DNA of 64,000 nucleotides, taken from Phorcus lineatus (Eukaryota > Mollusca > Gastropoda > Trochida > Trochidae). Below are positions 12,154 to 25,880 of the stretch, piece after piece; the first letter of the stretch is position 1, and each line of letters begins with the position of its first letter. The notes beneath the pieces were generated by a model. It had not been told where the DNA came from. It worked only from the letters and a program-made list of their open reading frames with translations, and searched no databases. The DNA is taken from assembly GCA_921293015.1 (NCBI GenBank), contig OV121081.1:72991022-73055021 (forward strand). Reading direction: 5' to 3'. The position numbers and the translations under genes were made by a program.

Positions 12154-12469
12154 AGTGAGTGAGTTGGGGTTTAACGTGCTTTGAACAATATTTCAGTTAT
12201 TAAACACGTGGATGACAAGCATCCAAAAGAGAGTGGACAGATCAGGGAGAAAGGGATCGATAGGATGAGGGAAAAGACGGAAAGAAAGGCATAGTGAGAG
12301 ATAGACAACAGGTTTTAGAAGGACTCAAATTTAGTCTGGCTTCTACCCGTCGACCTGTCCAGCTTGGGTGTCCCTACCAGGAGCATGTAAGCTCCCGCTG
12401 GCATAGCTCTTAGGGTCTCTGAAGCACACAAACCACCACACCACGATAAGGTATTGAGTCCAGTGGTGG
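12154..12469 (-). mobile_element. SINE-like retroposon, copy 2
   Basis: A 316-bp element with a perfect 15-bp target duplication AACATGATTTGAGTG (12,139-12,153 and 12,470-12,484). The corresponding place in segmental copy 2 (about 37,920-37,945) has the flanks joined without the element, which proves insertion after the duplication. The plus-strand left end GAGTGAGTGAGTTGGGG is the reverse of a 3' simple-repeat tail. There are no terminal inverted repeats, and the length of the duplication fits target-primed insertion. Confidence 0.88.
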
Positions 12470-14514
12470 AACATGATTTGAGTGGAAAACCATGTTTCAA
12501 CTGTACGGCTTTTAAAGGTATGCATTTTCCACTTCTTCAGAATTGATTAGGGAAACAAGAGGTCACTTTACATTCTACCTTATGTAATAGGTGAAAAATA
12601 AAGGAATATAAGTGCTCAATACACAAAAGGTATTTAGTCAAATCATAGTAAATGTTTTTAAATGTAACTCAGCCTGACGGAAGACATATCACTGAGTCAA
12701 GTTATTCATACACTGATTTTCACTCGCATTGGGTGCATTCTTAAAACATTTATCAAGGTGTGACATTCATGAAAGAAGATTATGCATCATAAACTTAATG
12801 CACACTGTATAATTATCCACAACCAGAACTGAAGTAGGTAAGATTGCACTGATTGTGTCTTTAAAGGAGATCAAAGTAAAATCTACAATTTCATACATCG
12901 CTTTATCGAGGCTTCATTGAAAATAATCAACTTTCTACCAGATACATTTGTTTTTTAATTTCCCGGATTTACAACTATATAAAAGTATAATTTTTTCTGT
13001 TTGGGTACTTTTCTCATAAGAGGGATGGGTTTTAATTAACATCCATGCAGATCTCCCAAAACCTTCATGATGTGTTAACAACTAAGTGTTGTTCACACAT
13101 TTCAGACATGTTAGAACTTGAGGCTTGAAGACAAAGTCAGGTGTATCCTCGCTTTTCCAATTTTAATCAACTACACAAGATTTTCACGAACGAGAAAAGA
13201 TATAGCCAAACCAAATTCGACAAAAACCCTTTTCATTTACAAGGGTAAGCGAAATTTGTACCCAGCTTTATGCTAGGTTGTGATCAACTCATGTCATCAT
13301 ATGTTTTCAGTGATACATTGTAATGTTTCTTCATTTGTATGCCTCTTCAAGTTCTTTGTTTAGAGATCGTCGTTAAAATTGAATTCCTATTCTATAAGTC
13401 AACGATAGTCATTTCTTTAACACTATCTAGTTTCTTATTAACTTATCTATTTAAGATCTGCAGAAACTAGAAATCACAGTACGTTGCCTCTCAAATCGGA
13501 TACATATGAATTTGAATATGAATCTAATTTGTTTCTAATTTCTAACTGTATGAATAAAGTCGTATTTTATACAGAAATATAGGAAACATTTAAATACTGT
13601 ATGTTCCATTCAGCGACTTCAATTTTGCAACAAAACTGACGAACAATACCTTACCTTTATATGTAATAGATACTGAGTTATCTAAATCATCTGCATTGTA
13701 GGTTTCCTAAATGGAAAACCAAATTTAAGTGCTTTTGACGGGATGTCACCATGATCAAATCAGGTTTTGGGTATAAATAGCATGTTTCATGGGTTTTATG
13801 CCCCAGTTGCGCTAATCCCACTGATGCAATTATTCCAGAAAATTGAGGACCAACAAGCTCGTTCCTCCGGGAACTACCAATGCTGATTAAAGAAACTAGT
13901 GGAATGATTGATGTCCTGGTGCCTTATATAAGTGGAATTGATCATTTACATGAATTATTCATTGATACTATTTCTAGAATGAAGGGTATAGCACATTCTT
14001 AAGCTCCCTTTCCTATATTCTCTTTATAAGATTTCTTTTGCGATGCATGTGTCGAAAATGTACGCGTAAATTTCTTTACTTTCTATTGAGAAAAATATTG
14101 TGCTCTATGATAATATAAACATATATATGCAAACAAAATCCAGGTGGTATTCTTTGCAGTGCAGAGTGTGTGTTTTTTCGAAATTATCTACGTTATATCT
14201 CAATATCTTTTAGAAATATTTTCAAAGAGGTAGTTTTGGAATTAAACAATTTTACAAAACTACCAAGTCTGCAATTTGTATTACACAAGAGCGTCAGTGT
14301 ACTTCAGTCTTTTCAGACGATATAATATGAATTATTATGCTAAGGGATATTTGGCTCGTGCAAGTTCCAGTTTGATTCTCTTACTCTGACTTTGGATCAT
14401 GAGGTTTGTCCGTTTACTTTTTGCACCGTTCTTAGCTCCCAATTTTTGCTGACTATGTTCAATATCACATATAAAAGCTGTACAATATTATCATTCAGTC
14501 TAAATTCAACAACC

Positions 14515-14589
14515 TGAAACACATCCTGCTAAAACAGCGTTTATGAATCCGCTCTCGCCCTTTCCTAATACCCTGATCTCTTTCGGGCT
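14515..14589. repeat. Right copy of an inverted 75-bp repeat
   Basis: Ends CCCTGATCTCTTTCGGGC and matches 9882-9952 in reverse. The match fades beyond about 75 bp. From here to about 16,240 I see no gene. Confidence 0.6.
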
Positions 14590-16239
14590 GAATCCCTCAT
14601 ATCGCTATCCAACCAGCCAATGAGACGACTCGCATTCAGCCACAGCGGCACACCTCGGATGGAAAAATCCGTTGAGTTCAAGGTAGTAGTTTCAAGCTTC
14701 TTAATTAACGACATTTCATTGGCTTAATGGTGCTGAATGGAGAGCATCTTACAAGCGGTCAAAGTGTCCAAAACCTTTTTGATAATTTATTTCATTTAAA
14801 CTACTCAAAAGGATCCAAGAAACAGTGAAAATTTTGTGTAAGAATCATTGACTTAATTTGCTTGCATATTGATAAGGATTGGGTACAAACTTTCATTTTT
14901 TAAATTTCATTTGATCAACAACTCGTAATATTTTAAAAATCACGTTAGGACAATACACCAATGCAATGTGAAGGGTTTGATGTTGGAAATTTGACATCCG
15001 ACAATTTGACAAATTTATATTTTTGAGCCGCAAGCTGAGACTTCATAGGTCTTATTTCCTCGAATACAGCTATACTGCCAATGAATATGATGGTGCTCAT
15101 ATCCCTTTTTATCATGCACAAAATGCTCCCTACAAATTACCATATTGCAAAGACTTATATAATGTAAAACATTAAAACTAGTTTTGAATTTTTAATCTGA
15201 CATCATTCATAAAAATAAAGTTCAATGAGAAAAAAATTTTGACATAAAAAAAATTTAATTATTCCATCTTCCTCTTGACAATTTTGTCAGTAGTTCAGAT
15301 AAAATTTACAACTTAATAAGCTGATGTGAATAAACTACGAATTATATATACTAGTATATGGTTAAAATGTAAAATGTGCATTCATTTTAGGTTGTTTTCA
15401 ATGGAAGAAATAAACATAATACTTTTTAACTTTTTAACAACTTATGTTACAGCCATCATTGGCATAAGTCATGACCAGTATCATCACATGGATTATTTCT
15501 GTCTTTCCGATTGGCCACCTTTGTGACATCACAGCATTGACGCCAAGTGTTGTTAACCTGTTGAAATCGCAAAAGATCCAAACAACTCTTGTGGATGAAA
15601 AAAGATTATCGAAATCCCAACATTGAACTACATTCTCTGCGTGTAATACTTTAAATGAAGCAAATAGTAGTGATAACGTTGAGTTACGTCCCTTACACTT
15701 GACGAATACCAGTAATTGAAGACATTTTGAATACAATGAAATAATTTTAGACTTCAGAATCGGTTGTTTCAATGATTTATCAACCTTACACACCTGATAA
15801 TTATCTCGGTTTCGCCTATATGAAAGGTCGATAAATCACTGGATCAACCTCACTTGTCAATAATTGCTTAACATCGATACACATTATTTCACCAATACTT
15901 TCAAATCGAACAGATCAACATCTACCAATTTATTTTATCTAGGTACAGTTGATAGTTCAGTTTATATGGAAAATAATGTAAATCTTCAAGGATTTAACGA
16001 ACCCCCCATGTCACTTTGCAGAGCAACTGTATATCTAACTGTTAGATGAATTTAAGAAGAGAGATGGGCAAATGGTGATCAGCTGTCATCTTATCAGACA
16101 GGATAATGGTTGAAGTAAAATGGTATACAAGATATGTTTACACAAACGCCTTGCTTTTAAGGCAAATCAACATCAATATTCATTATATGATGTTGGTAAT
16201 AGGCATCTTCTATTCTCTATCTTAGCATATAGTATTATT

Positions 16240-16456
16240 TACCGATTTATTCTTAAGCATCCATGCACTCAACACTTTATTTCCCTGTTATCAACAACCA
16301 ACAGTAATCTGTTGCTCCGCTTAGCCACCTACTTATATAAAAAAATTATATTAAGATAGCGCTCTGATAGTATACTACATATACAATGGAATGCTGTATT
16401 TGTAATCTAGGCCTCCTGGCCCCGGAATGCAATAAACTTCTGTTCTGTTCTGTTCA
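16240..16456 (+). mobile_element. 3' end fragment of a non-LTR retrotransposon
   Basis: A short frame ends in a LINE-like C-terminus (LLLRLATYLYKKIILR then stop at 16,357). It is followed by a 3' UTR with GGCCTCCTGGCCCCGGAATG, an AATAAA-like signal (GCAATAAAC) and a CTGTT repeat tail at about 16,438-16,456. This layout is common at the 3' end of invertebrate LINEs. The clade cannot be told from so little. Confidence 0.5.
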
Positions 16457-16495
16457 GATAGTATTTGAAAGAGACTGAAGTTTTTGTAACTTTTT

Positions 16496-18010
16496 AGCTC
16501 ATCAGGTCTGAAAGACCCGATGGGCTTATGGCATGGCAAGGCGTCCGGCGTCCGTCCGTCCGTCCGTCCATTCGTCCATCCGTAAACTTTTCACTTTTTC
16601 GACTTCTTCTCCAGAACCAATGACTCTAGAGAGCTGAAATTTTATGTGAATACTCCTTGGCAAATAGGGATTCTAAATTGTAGATTTCGTGACCCCATGA
16701 CCCCAAATGGGGTCACAAGGGTCAAAACCTTAAAAATCTATTTTAATCTTCTTCTCCAGTTCCAAAAGGTCCAGAGAGCTGAAAAGTTGTGTGTAGACTC
16801 CTTGGGCACTGGAAATTCTAAATTGTAGGTTTGGTGACCCCATGACCCCAAATGGGGTCACAGGGGTCAAAACCTGAAAAACCTAATTTCATCTTCTTCT
16901 CCAGTTCCAAAAGGTCTAGAGAGCTGAAATGGTATGTGTAGACTCCTTGGCCAACGGGGATTCTAAATTGTAGGTTTGGTGACCCCATGACCCCAAATGG
17001 GGTCACAGGGGTCAAAACCTAAAAAACCTAATTTCATCTTTTTCCTTAGTTCCAAAAGGTCTAGAGAACTGAAAAGGTGTGTGTAGACTCCTTGGCCAAC
17101 GGGGATTCTAAATTGTAGGTTTGGTGACCCCATGACGCCAAATGGGGTCACAGGGGTCAAAACCTAAAAAAACTAATTTCATCTTTTTCCCTAGTTCCAA
17201 AAGGTCCAGAGAGCTGAAAAGTTGTGTGTAGACTCCTTGGGCACTGGGGATTCTAAATTGTAGATTTTGTGACCCCATGACCCCAAATGGAGTCACAGGG
17301 GTCAAACATGAAAAACCTATTTTCATCTTCTTCTCCAGTTCCAAAAGGTCCAGAGAGCTGAATAGTTGTGTGTAGACTCCTTGGGCATTGGAGATTCTAA
17401 ATTGTAGGTTTGGTGACCCCATGACCCGCAATGGGGTCACAGGGGTCAAAACCTGAAAAACCTAATTTCATCTTCTTCTCCAGTTCCAAAAGGTCTAGAG
17501 AGCTGAAAAGGTGTGTGTAGACTCCTTGGCCAACGGGGATTCTAAATTGTAGGTTTGGTGACTCCATGACCCCAAATGGGGTCACAGGGGTCAAAACCTA
17601 AAAAACCTAATTTAATCTTTTTCCCTAGTTCCAAAAGGTCTAGAGAGCTGAAAAGGTGTGTGTAGACTCCTTGGCCAACGGGGATTCTAAATTGTAGGTT
17701 TGGTGACCCCATGACGCCAAATGGGGTCACAGGGGTCAAAACCTAAAAAAACTAATTTCATCTCTTTCCCTAGTTCCAAAAGGTCTAGAGAGCTGAAAAA
17801 TTGTGTGAAGACTCCTTGAACACTTGGGATTCTAAATTGTAGGTTTGGTGACCACTTGACCCCAAATGGGGTCACAAAATCCTACGCTCATCTTCTTCTC
17901 CAGTTCCAAAAGGTCTTGATAGCTTAATAGTTGTGTGTAGACTCCTTGGACAATGGGGATTCTGAATGGTAATTTCGGTGACCCCTTGACCCCAAATGGG
18001 CAATGGACCT
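16496..18010. repeat. 145-bp minisatellite array with GTCCGTCC leader
   Basis: About nine to ten tandem units of 145 bp, with unit steps near 16,818, 16,963, 17,108, 17,253, 17,397, 17,542, 17,687 and 17,832. Each unit has a TTCCAAAAGGTC box, a GACTCCTTGG box, ATTCTAAATTGTAG and a G-rich/C-rich palindrome GTGACCCC...GGGGTCAC. The leader (16,496-16,600) contains CATCAGGTCTGAAAGACCCG and four or five GTCC repeats. The unit is not a multiple of three, so frames shift in every unit and the array is not coding. Confidence 0.93.
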
Positions 18011-21000
18011 TTTTTATTTGATTGTGAATAACTCGGACGTTGGGACAGGCTATCTTTCCTACACTGCCCATGACCCCATGGTCTAAACCACAACACCTAT
18101 TTCTATCAAAAGTCTGATGAGCTACAGAGCCCATGGCTCTATTTTTACGATCAAGTAATAGAAATATAACTCTTTATATGAAGTCGGGATTACACAAACA
18201 GGTTAGGTTTAATTTGCAACTACCACGACTTCCAATGTATACTATGTATATATAGAAAGAAATACCATTTGACATATTTGCAAAGATTACAATGAGCTTT
18301 AGTCAAACAATCTGATAAATAATGGCAATATAATGATATTTGCATATTTTCTAACAATTAACTTTTTTGTATCTCCATGCAATAATTGTAATGTTTGATG
18401 AAATTAACGTTAAGACGGGTCATAAAAGTCTCTTGACGCTATGATAAAAATATTTTGCATCACCTTCTGTTAAATAAATATTCCAAAATATCAGAAATTA
18501 ATAAAAGACAAACAAAAACACATCAACTTTGTTACAACATGCTGTTTCAACGGTCATGAAAATTCCTATTTTTTAAATCTTACATACCCTAATATCAGAG
18601 CGTTATAAATATGTTATATCCAATTTGTAATATGCTCACAAATTATTACTTGAAATATGAATACCACTAGTATTTAGATTTCGTGGTATGATGCAGTTGG
18701 TCACTGACATCCAATTACCTCTAGACATTGGCGTCCACAAATTCTACTGGGAATTACGCAGAGTGATTGACGAAAGTGACATTGCATTTGAAACGAATTT
18801 GGGAAAGCTATCTGAGTGACCTTTTCGTAGAACTAATTTTTTCTACAGCCTCATAGTAATGTAAATAGGCAGGAAAACTGTTATTTTGTGTACGAGATGC
18901 AATTGTGAAAATATTTTGCAATTGGTTGATTATTTAGGTGGTACAATTTGCAGTAGAGTTTATAAGATATATATTCAACAATAGTTCCATGCTCAAATAT
19001 AGCACTGATATTGTCTGTATTTTCCTAGTAGTTTATTCTTCCATCCACTTTTTTCTGCAAGTTTTTTGTTGTTAACATTTTTTCTTTTTAAAAGAGTTAA
19101 CCTTAATATAACATACCTATTTTCTACTGCTACTAAATTTAACAAAATAAACTGTATGTATTTAAAGACCACCTCAAATGTTTGCTAATTGTTTCTTTTT
19201 CGTAAATAGTTTCTTACCTCAACCCATATTATTAAAGTGACACAGAGAGTGGTTTCTAAATTAACTTATGACCTTAAAGTTGAATTTGCCTTGCCAAAGA
19301 TAAAATATTTTCTTGTTTTCAATGACAATCTGAAAACGGCTCTGTAAATGTTATAAAGTCGAAATTCCGTATCCAATTGACATGTATATAAGTAAAATGA
19401 CCTACTTAACACTTTCGGCCTACATGTAGGTTTGTCCTTGTGTCCAAAATTGGGTTTCCAAAATTCCGTTTGAGTCATTGGCGCGCCACTGTCCGGTTTT
19501 CGGTCACAAATAACGACGTTAACACGTTTATCGTCACTACACTAAATTGATATGCAAAGGGATTATGATTTTCTGAAACAACCGATACTTCTCTACAAAA
19601 TAACACAATTTATGAAGTTTGACATGTTTGATTCCAACGGCATACTCTTTGCCTGTTGAAACTATTCTGCCTTGCTGTTTTTGACCTTTTCCTGTGAAAG
19701 GACCGGATTTGTCCTTATTGCCTACTTTGTTGGTATCCAATATATACAGCTAAAGCATTAAGTGTCTTTGACGCTAGTTCATTTGGTTCAAAACAGGATT
19801 GTGACATAAATAGCATCGTTTCAGAGATTTTATGGCATGGATCAGCTGGTTTCAGTGATGCAATTATACTAAGAAATTTGACATTCAACAGGAATTTGCC
19901 ATTTGTATCTAACCAGGCTGATAAAAGCAAGATTTAAAAGAACGGTGTTTTATCAAATAAATGACATGAATTTGCTATATTCATGATCTAGATATTTTAA
20001 CAGACAAAAATGAAAAACAATCGTTTTATGGGAGCACTCTAAAGTAAACCCTGAGAACATCTATGGTCTGATTTGAAATTTCAACTAAATAAACGAAATT
20101 CTAATAAGAACTTAAAAATGAATTAAGTTGATTAAACACTTATTTAGTAACTTGCAGATTGTTAAAGCTTTCATATATGTATCTTAAATCATTTAAAACT
20201 TATTGTTTTAGGTGGAATGAACCCAAAAATACTACTTATGGCACATTGACTTACATCAACACATTTCTAGGGGAAAACTACTTCTGAAAGATTGCTTCTA
20301 GATAATCTAGATGGAAGGGTTCTTTTCACAACGTTTTTAGATGTCCCACTGAGTACTAAGAACTGTTTTGTAACCAAAACAATTTTACAACATCTAGCTA
20401 TGAGCGAACCAACTTCATTATCCCTTTTTTAAACTATCAACATTAGAAATGAATTTGTTTGCATATCCCAATTTGGATATAGATTATTCAAGGGAGTCAG
20501 TTGCTCCAAGCATTTTGTGCCGCAAACTTTTGTTGGAAGTCTAGTGGATGGCTAACCGATCCGGCTACAAAAGATGCCCCTTAGACATCATTAGAGTAAC
20601 TGAATAGGAACCATTATAAGTTTTATGCCTTGATAAAGGTTTGAATCTGTATGAGACTTTTGAATTCGTAAAAAATAGGATAATGATTATAATGATTAAA
20701 TGTTAATTGAGCATTGTTAGATTTTAGTGTCATTCATCGTGACTCTATTTTGTTTTTGTTTTGCGTCACTGCATAAATGTTGTAGCATCCTTAAACGTTC
20801 ACGTATACGTGATCAATATTCATTGTCAAAAGAAATTCCCTCACTTTTGATGATACATTGATATCCCTATAACAAGGTGTTTGAGGTTCAAAGAGGACGA
20901 AAGGCTGTAAACTTATAGGATATGAAATATTCGTAATCAAGTAAATGCATAAAGACAGTCGGCAATAAAGACTTTGTTCGACCCCCAAGTGAGATATATG

Positions 21001-22827
21001 ATTCCACCAAATAATTAATATTCACATATTTGATACATTTCTATGACATATACAGGTTTTAATCTGTATAAATATAGAGATAATGATAAGGTAAGATTTC
21101 GAAAAAATAAACCTGAAGTATGAATGATTGATCATGCAACGTCTGCTACTAGTTATTAAGGAAAGCATGAAATCAAGTCCATGAATCTATGAACAGTTAT
21201 TAGTTTTCCATCACACAAAAACATCACATATAGATAGCTGAACAGTCAACATGTCAACAAAAACAATATCATTTCACTTTTTCAAAACAATAACCAGGTA
21301 TAAAGAATCCCATTATTGTCATTGTTCTGAAATGAGGAAACGATTTTCTGTGTACAGATCTTTCAGGAATGTGCAAATTGATGAAGACATATATTCTTCA
21401 ATGATGAGCAAAAAAGTTTCTATGTTTAACTAGCAAATTATTTTATATGTGATTCGATTTGCCATGTGAGGACAGAACATTTACATTACTTTCATTGGGA
21501 AATTATGTTTTTCACTTAGTATGTTAGCGTCTGACATAAGTCAAAAATAGAGTAAGTCCTGATTTAAACTGTGTATTGCCTTGATGAAATTAGGTTCCTA
21601 TTTATGACTTTGTAAGAGCGCTATTTGGGCGATTTGAACACTCTATTTTCAGTAAAGGTTTTGAAATATTTTTGAATGATTATTTGGAATGGTTCTGATA
21701 TAATTTGTTCTAAATGACATTTAAATTTGACAATCACTATTTTATCCTATTTAAAAGTACTGAAAATGCAACCAAGGCAGGACAGGATGGATAGAAAAAT
21801 ACTCAAGTGTTTAATCACAAACCTATTAAACTTATCACTGTTTCATTGATTTAAGATAACAATTACGAATTGTGTGACTACTTTAGATGCTGCCAATTGA
21901 CTTGACGTTATAGTAGTTTAGTAGTTTAGTATGATTGTATCCTTCGTGGAAATTAGCGAGTTTATTGCAATATTCTGCAAAAGCAAGTTAAGAAAATTAG
22001 CTATGAATACTTTTGTACTATTACATTTGATATGTAATGTACTGTTTGACTTTGCATTCATCAGTGTGTTATACATCCATTCCGATATAATTATGTTAAG
22101 TAACCAATTAATCACTATGTTTGCATCGTGTAGGAGAACCATTTATAACGACTATTGTAGCAAGTTTGCTGATCCTGTACATATCAGTATATAAAAGAAA
22201 TGAATATACTCATTGGCAAAGGAAAAGCAAGTTTAGTATTATGTCTTCATCATATTAACAATATAAATATCTTCAAGAAAATACCACCCTGGGGTGAAAG
22301 ACACTAATGACTATAAATCAATTGCATGGTCTGCATCAAGATATGACGTCGCCAAGTAATATCAGAAGGTATATAATGAGAGAGAATCTCTACACTTTCC
22401 AATATGACAGTCAAGACCTAGTTTGAGCTCCATTAGCATTCATCAATGTCAAACATTCCTTGTACATTGGGTGAATCACATGATTTATGGAGGCCCTATT
22501 TTTTCATATTTTACAAGGCCACCAGAAATTTCTCCTGTTCTGAAGATTTATTCATAAATTTAAAAATGGTTTTGAACTATACTGTACACATTCTGATTAA
22601 CATTTAGATATACTAGGGTTTGATTTGACCTCATCAATACTAAATTTATCTGTTGTCAAACTAAATTACGACCAAATAGTAAACCCTTGAATCTTTCTAC
22701 GAAATTATGCTTTTTTATCAGAAAACTATTTTCCGATTTCACTGAATCCCCCATCATAAATGATGTTATCCAGCGTTATGTAAAAATAAAACTGCTTGAA
22801 CATTATCGTAGTAAGCAACCAATTGCA

Positions 22828-22844
22828 ATATATATATATATATA
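22828..22844. repeat. (TA)n microsatellite
   Basis: A short alternating TA run. Confidence 0.9.
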
Positions 22845-23522
22845 GATGTAAACATAGCTATGTTACAGCTTATCTAAGCGTTGTAGGTACACGTTATAAC
22901 CCTAAATTTTTTGTGGCATTGTTAAAGTTTAACATAAGATGTCATTGATGCCTCTTGTTCCAAACAATGAATCCACAGATCAATATAGTACTCTCTAAAC
23001 TTTGAATGGTGAAACTCTGAACATATTTCAAATACAAAGGAAAGTTTTAAAAATAAATATTTTTCTGTGATATATGAGACAACTGTCATGGTAAGAATAT
23101 CACATTACATGTTCTGCTTATATGGCGCCAGGTTCCTCATAAATCACATTTTCCTTATTTATAGTGTCCCTTTGAACCTATTATTGCCATTATACAACGT
23201 CGAATAAGACATGTTGTAAGTATATGGTTACCTTTGTATTTGCTATTGTCGAGTCAATCTTTTAAGTGGGATTCTTCTGACGCACATTTGTAACAATGTA
23301 CACATGTCTCTAGCTTGAGATATAAACTCATTCATAATTGCAAGATGAATTAAAAACAAATATATTCATCATGAATCAGCGCAGCGTTTATTTACTGTCA
23401 TAACAATTAAAAATTTTACACACGTTTTCCAATACTAGAAATAATGGATCATTTTCAAGTTCAGTTTGCAATGTTAATATATGCTTTGTTACATGATGAA
23501 TCGAGAATGAAACTTTCATTTA

Positions 23523-23523
<1 letters not shown>

Positions 23524-23553
<30 letters not shown>
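23524..23553. repeat. (TA)n microsatellite
   Basis: About 15 alternating TA units. Confidence 0.95.
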
Positions 23554-23557
<4 letters not shown>

Positions 23558-25549
23558 CTTTCACCCTAGGATTCTTTGTAAATTAATCACTATGAAGTAC
23601 AATAAAATCTCACTAACTCGAAAACCTCTCTCATTTAAACATACTCCTGTAATATCTCTACATGTTTATCATTATTTACATCCTATCTAAATTTAATCCT
23701 GTGTTACTTGAACAGCGGCAACGGCAACGTTAACCGTCGAATATCTCAAACATTCTTATCATCACGGCAATAAAAAAATTGAAATATAGTTTACTTAATC
23801 CTCTAACTCAAACTCAATTCATTGTAATCCACAAACGAAATGCAAGTAATTTTGCAAAGTGCATGTTTTTGTTTGCAGTACTCGAAAAATTACACTGTAG
23901 CATATTTACATTTAACAACTTCAATCATTAAAATGAATAAGTTGCTGAAACAATAAGTCACTGGAAGAGCATCAATAAGAAATTAGAGGCCTACATAATT
24001 TTCAATGTCAATTATTCCTGACTTATATATTGAGCCCCTTATTATAAGAAACATATCTTAGCTAGAAGTAATGCTTCATTTTTTAAAAAGCACAACTGGC
24101 AAATATCGGTCACAAAATATCCTTGTCCACATCATACTCCATATATACTTTCTAAAATTATTAAACGAATCAGTGGCAAACATCTGCAAAATATGACTAC
24201 GAGTTTTTCTACCATAAGCTGGAAAATATCCCCCCCGCGTTAAAATATATATTACACTAATACAGGATATACATGTAGTTTCTTTAAATATAATTTAAAT
24301 CAAGAAAAACAAATATAGATTTTTCAAATATTCTAATCTAAAACGTCCATGGGTGGTCTCTTCACTACAGCTGCAAATGATATTGATTCTAAATCCCGAC
24401 TGAAGCACAACAAATTACGTTTCCAAAATATGCTTAGCGGATGTGCTATGTACATCTCTAATTAACTACAAAAAGTAATGTATCCGTTACATTCTTAAAC
24501 TGAAGAAGGGATAACAATATTTGAATAGTTTATCATTCGTGATATTAAAAAGAAGAAAGACAATAAAGCCAAAGAATCTTCAAGATGAATGAACAGAGGT
24601 TAGGAATTATGCATGTACCAAAAGTAAATTTCACATATTTAGCAATCACTACCACGGAAATGAATTCATAGAAATACAGAGGAAAAAAGGAATAGGGCAT
24701 ACCTAAGAAAAACTTAATATTAAATGAATAGAAACGGCTACAAACAGTGAATTTCAAGCCAAGACTGTGGGCATAAAGCCAGTCGGAGAAGTGAAACATG
24801 CATCATAATCTATACAATTTTAGTCACATGGTACCATGTAGATGGTTAGGTTTATACACCCTGGCAAATCTGATAACACGGTTTTGTATGCTTTGACTAT
24901 TAAACAGTCAAAATCTGACAAATCTATCTTTAAAAAGATGAATTGGCATATGCGTTGACATAGCAAATACCAAAGTGAAAATTTAAGTCATGAATGAACT
25001 GATAGAAATAGTTACTCCAGTAAGGACTCCAAACATGATGAAATAGCACATATTCAATGCTTTTATAATATCGATCATTTGGTATAGACAAACTATTGAA
25101 TTAAGCAACGAAAGATTAGATTTATAAATAATGATTAGTTTTTACACATAGTGTTAAACCTGTGAGGCTGTATAGCGTGTCATTTTCGACAAACTGTCTT
25201 TCAAAAATCTATTTGGACAATTAAAAGATCTGGAAAATATATAAAAGCTTCTGAATATCGCTTACAGCAAACCATCAACATTTTGTAACCTTTGAAATAT
25301 GTACCTTCGATATCATCTGGTTCACATAACGAATCATATGAAGATATCCTATGTAAATAAATCAATCAAGTTTAACATCTTGTAAAAACAATATTTAGGT
25401 ACAAATAGCATGTTTTATTGCCCTGTTGAGGTGGTATCATTGGGGCTATTAATTAAGGTAATTGTAGACGCAACTCTCTCCTCCCCAGCTAACAAATCTA
25501 CGTTGTAATGACGTTGTCACAACGTCCACTTTACGTTGTAATAACGTAG

Positions 25550-25880
25550 ATTCATGACGTTGTCACAACGTGATTTTGTAGACTCCCGTTCACGTTGTCA
25601 CAACGTGGTATTTCTACCTAAATAAGACGTCGTGGCGACGTTATAACGACGTTCTTTTTTACGTTGTCCTAAGGTTGATTCCTGACGTTGTCACAACGTG
25701 ATTTTGTAGACTCCCGTTCACGTTGTCACAACGTGGTATTTTTACCTAAATAAGACGTCGTGGCGACGTTGTAACGACGTTCTTATTTACGTTGTCCTAA
25801 GGTTAATTCCTAACATTGTCACAACGTTATTTTGTAGACTCCCAAACACGTTGTCACAACGTGGTATCTCCCTAGATAAC
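25550..25880. repeat. Left subterminal tandem repeats (128 bp)
   Basis: About two and a half units with period 128, seen at GTAGACTCCC (25,578, 25,706 and 25,834). Each has several palindromes of the type ACGTTGTCACAACGT. Confidence 0.9.

Larger units (their letters stand above)
8340..24700. repeat. Segmental duplication, copy 1
   Basis: Blocks occur in the same order and orientation as in copy 2. Examples are 8380-8560 with 36,449-36,610; 11,770-12,150 with 37,625-37,940; 12,540-13,900 with 38,024-39,020; 18,780 with 44,447; 20,850 with 49,150; 21,080 with 49,735; 22,510 with 51,545; and 23,000-23,730 with 54,100-54,660. The spacing between pairs changes through insertions. The conserved blocks change at all codon positions and show no open frame shared between copies, so they are not exons as far as I can see. 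Outside the listed elements, 18,130-24,700 holds no gene I can support, only AT-rich DNA and TA microsatellites at 22,828 and 23,524. Confidence 0.75.

Noticed and set aside
15434-15793. 119-residue minus-strand frame
   Set aside because: No motif or homology that I recognise, no splice or poly(A) context; a chance frame of this length is expected in 64 kb.
16818-18134. Series of 60-113 residue minus-strand frames with MTPVTPFGVMGSPNLQF-like sequence
   Set aside because: Products of the 145-bp tandem repeat. The unit is not a multiple of three and no frame runs through the array.
18108-18150. CTGATGAG motif, possible third hammerhead
   Set aside because: No GAAA box or stem II follows; it belongs to the end of the minisatellite region.
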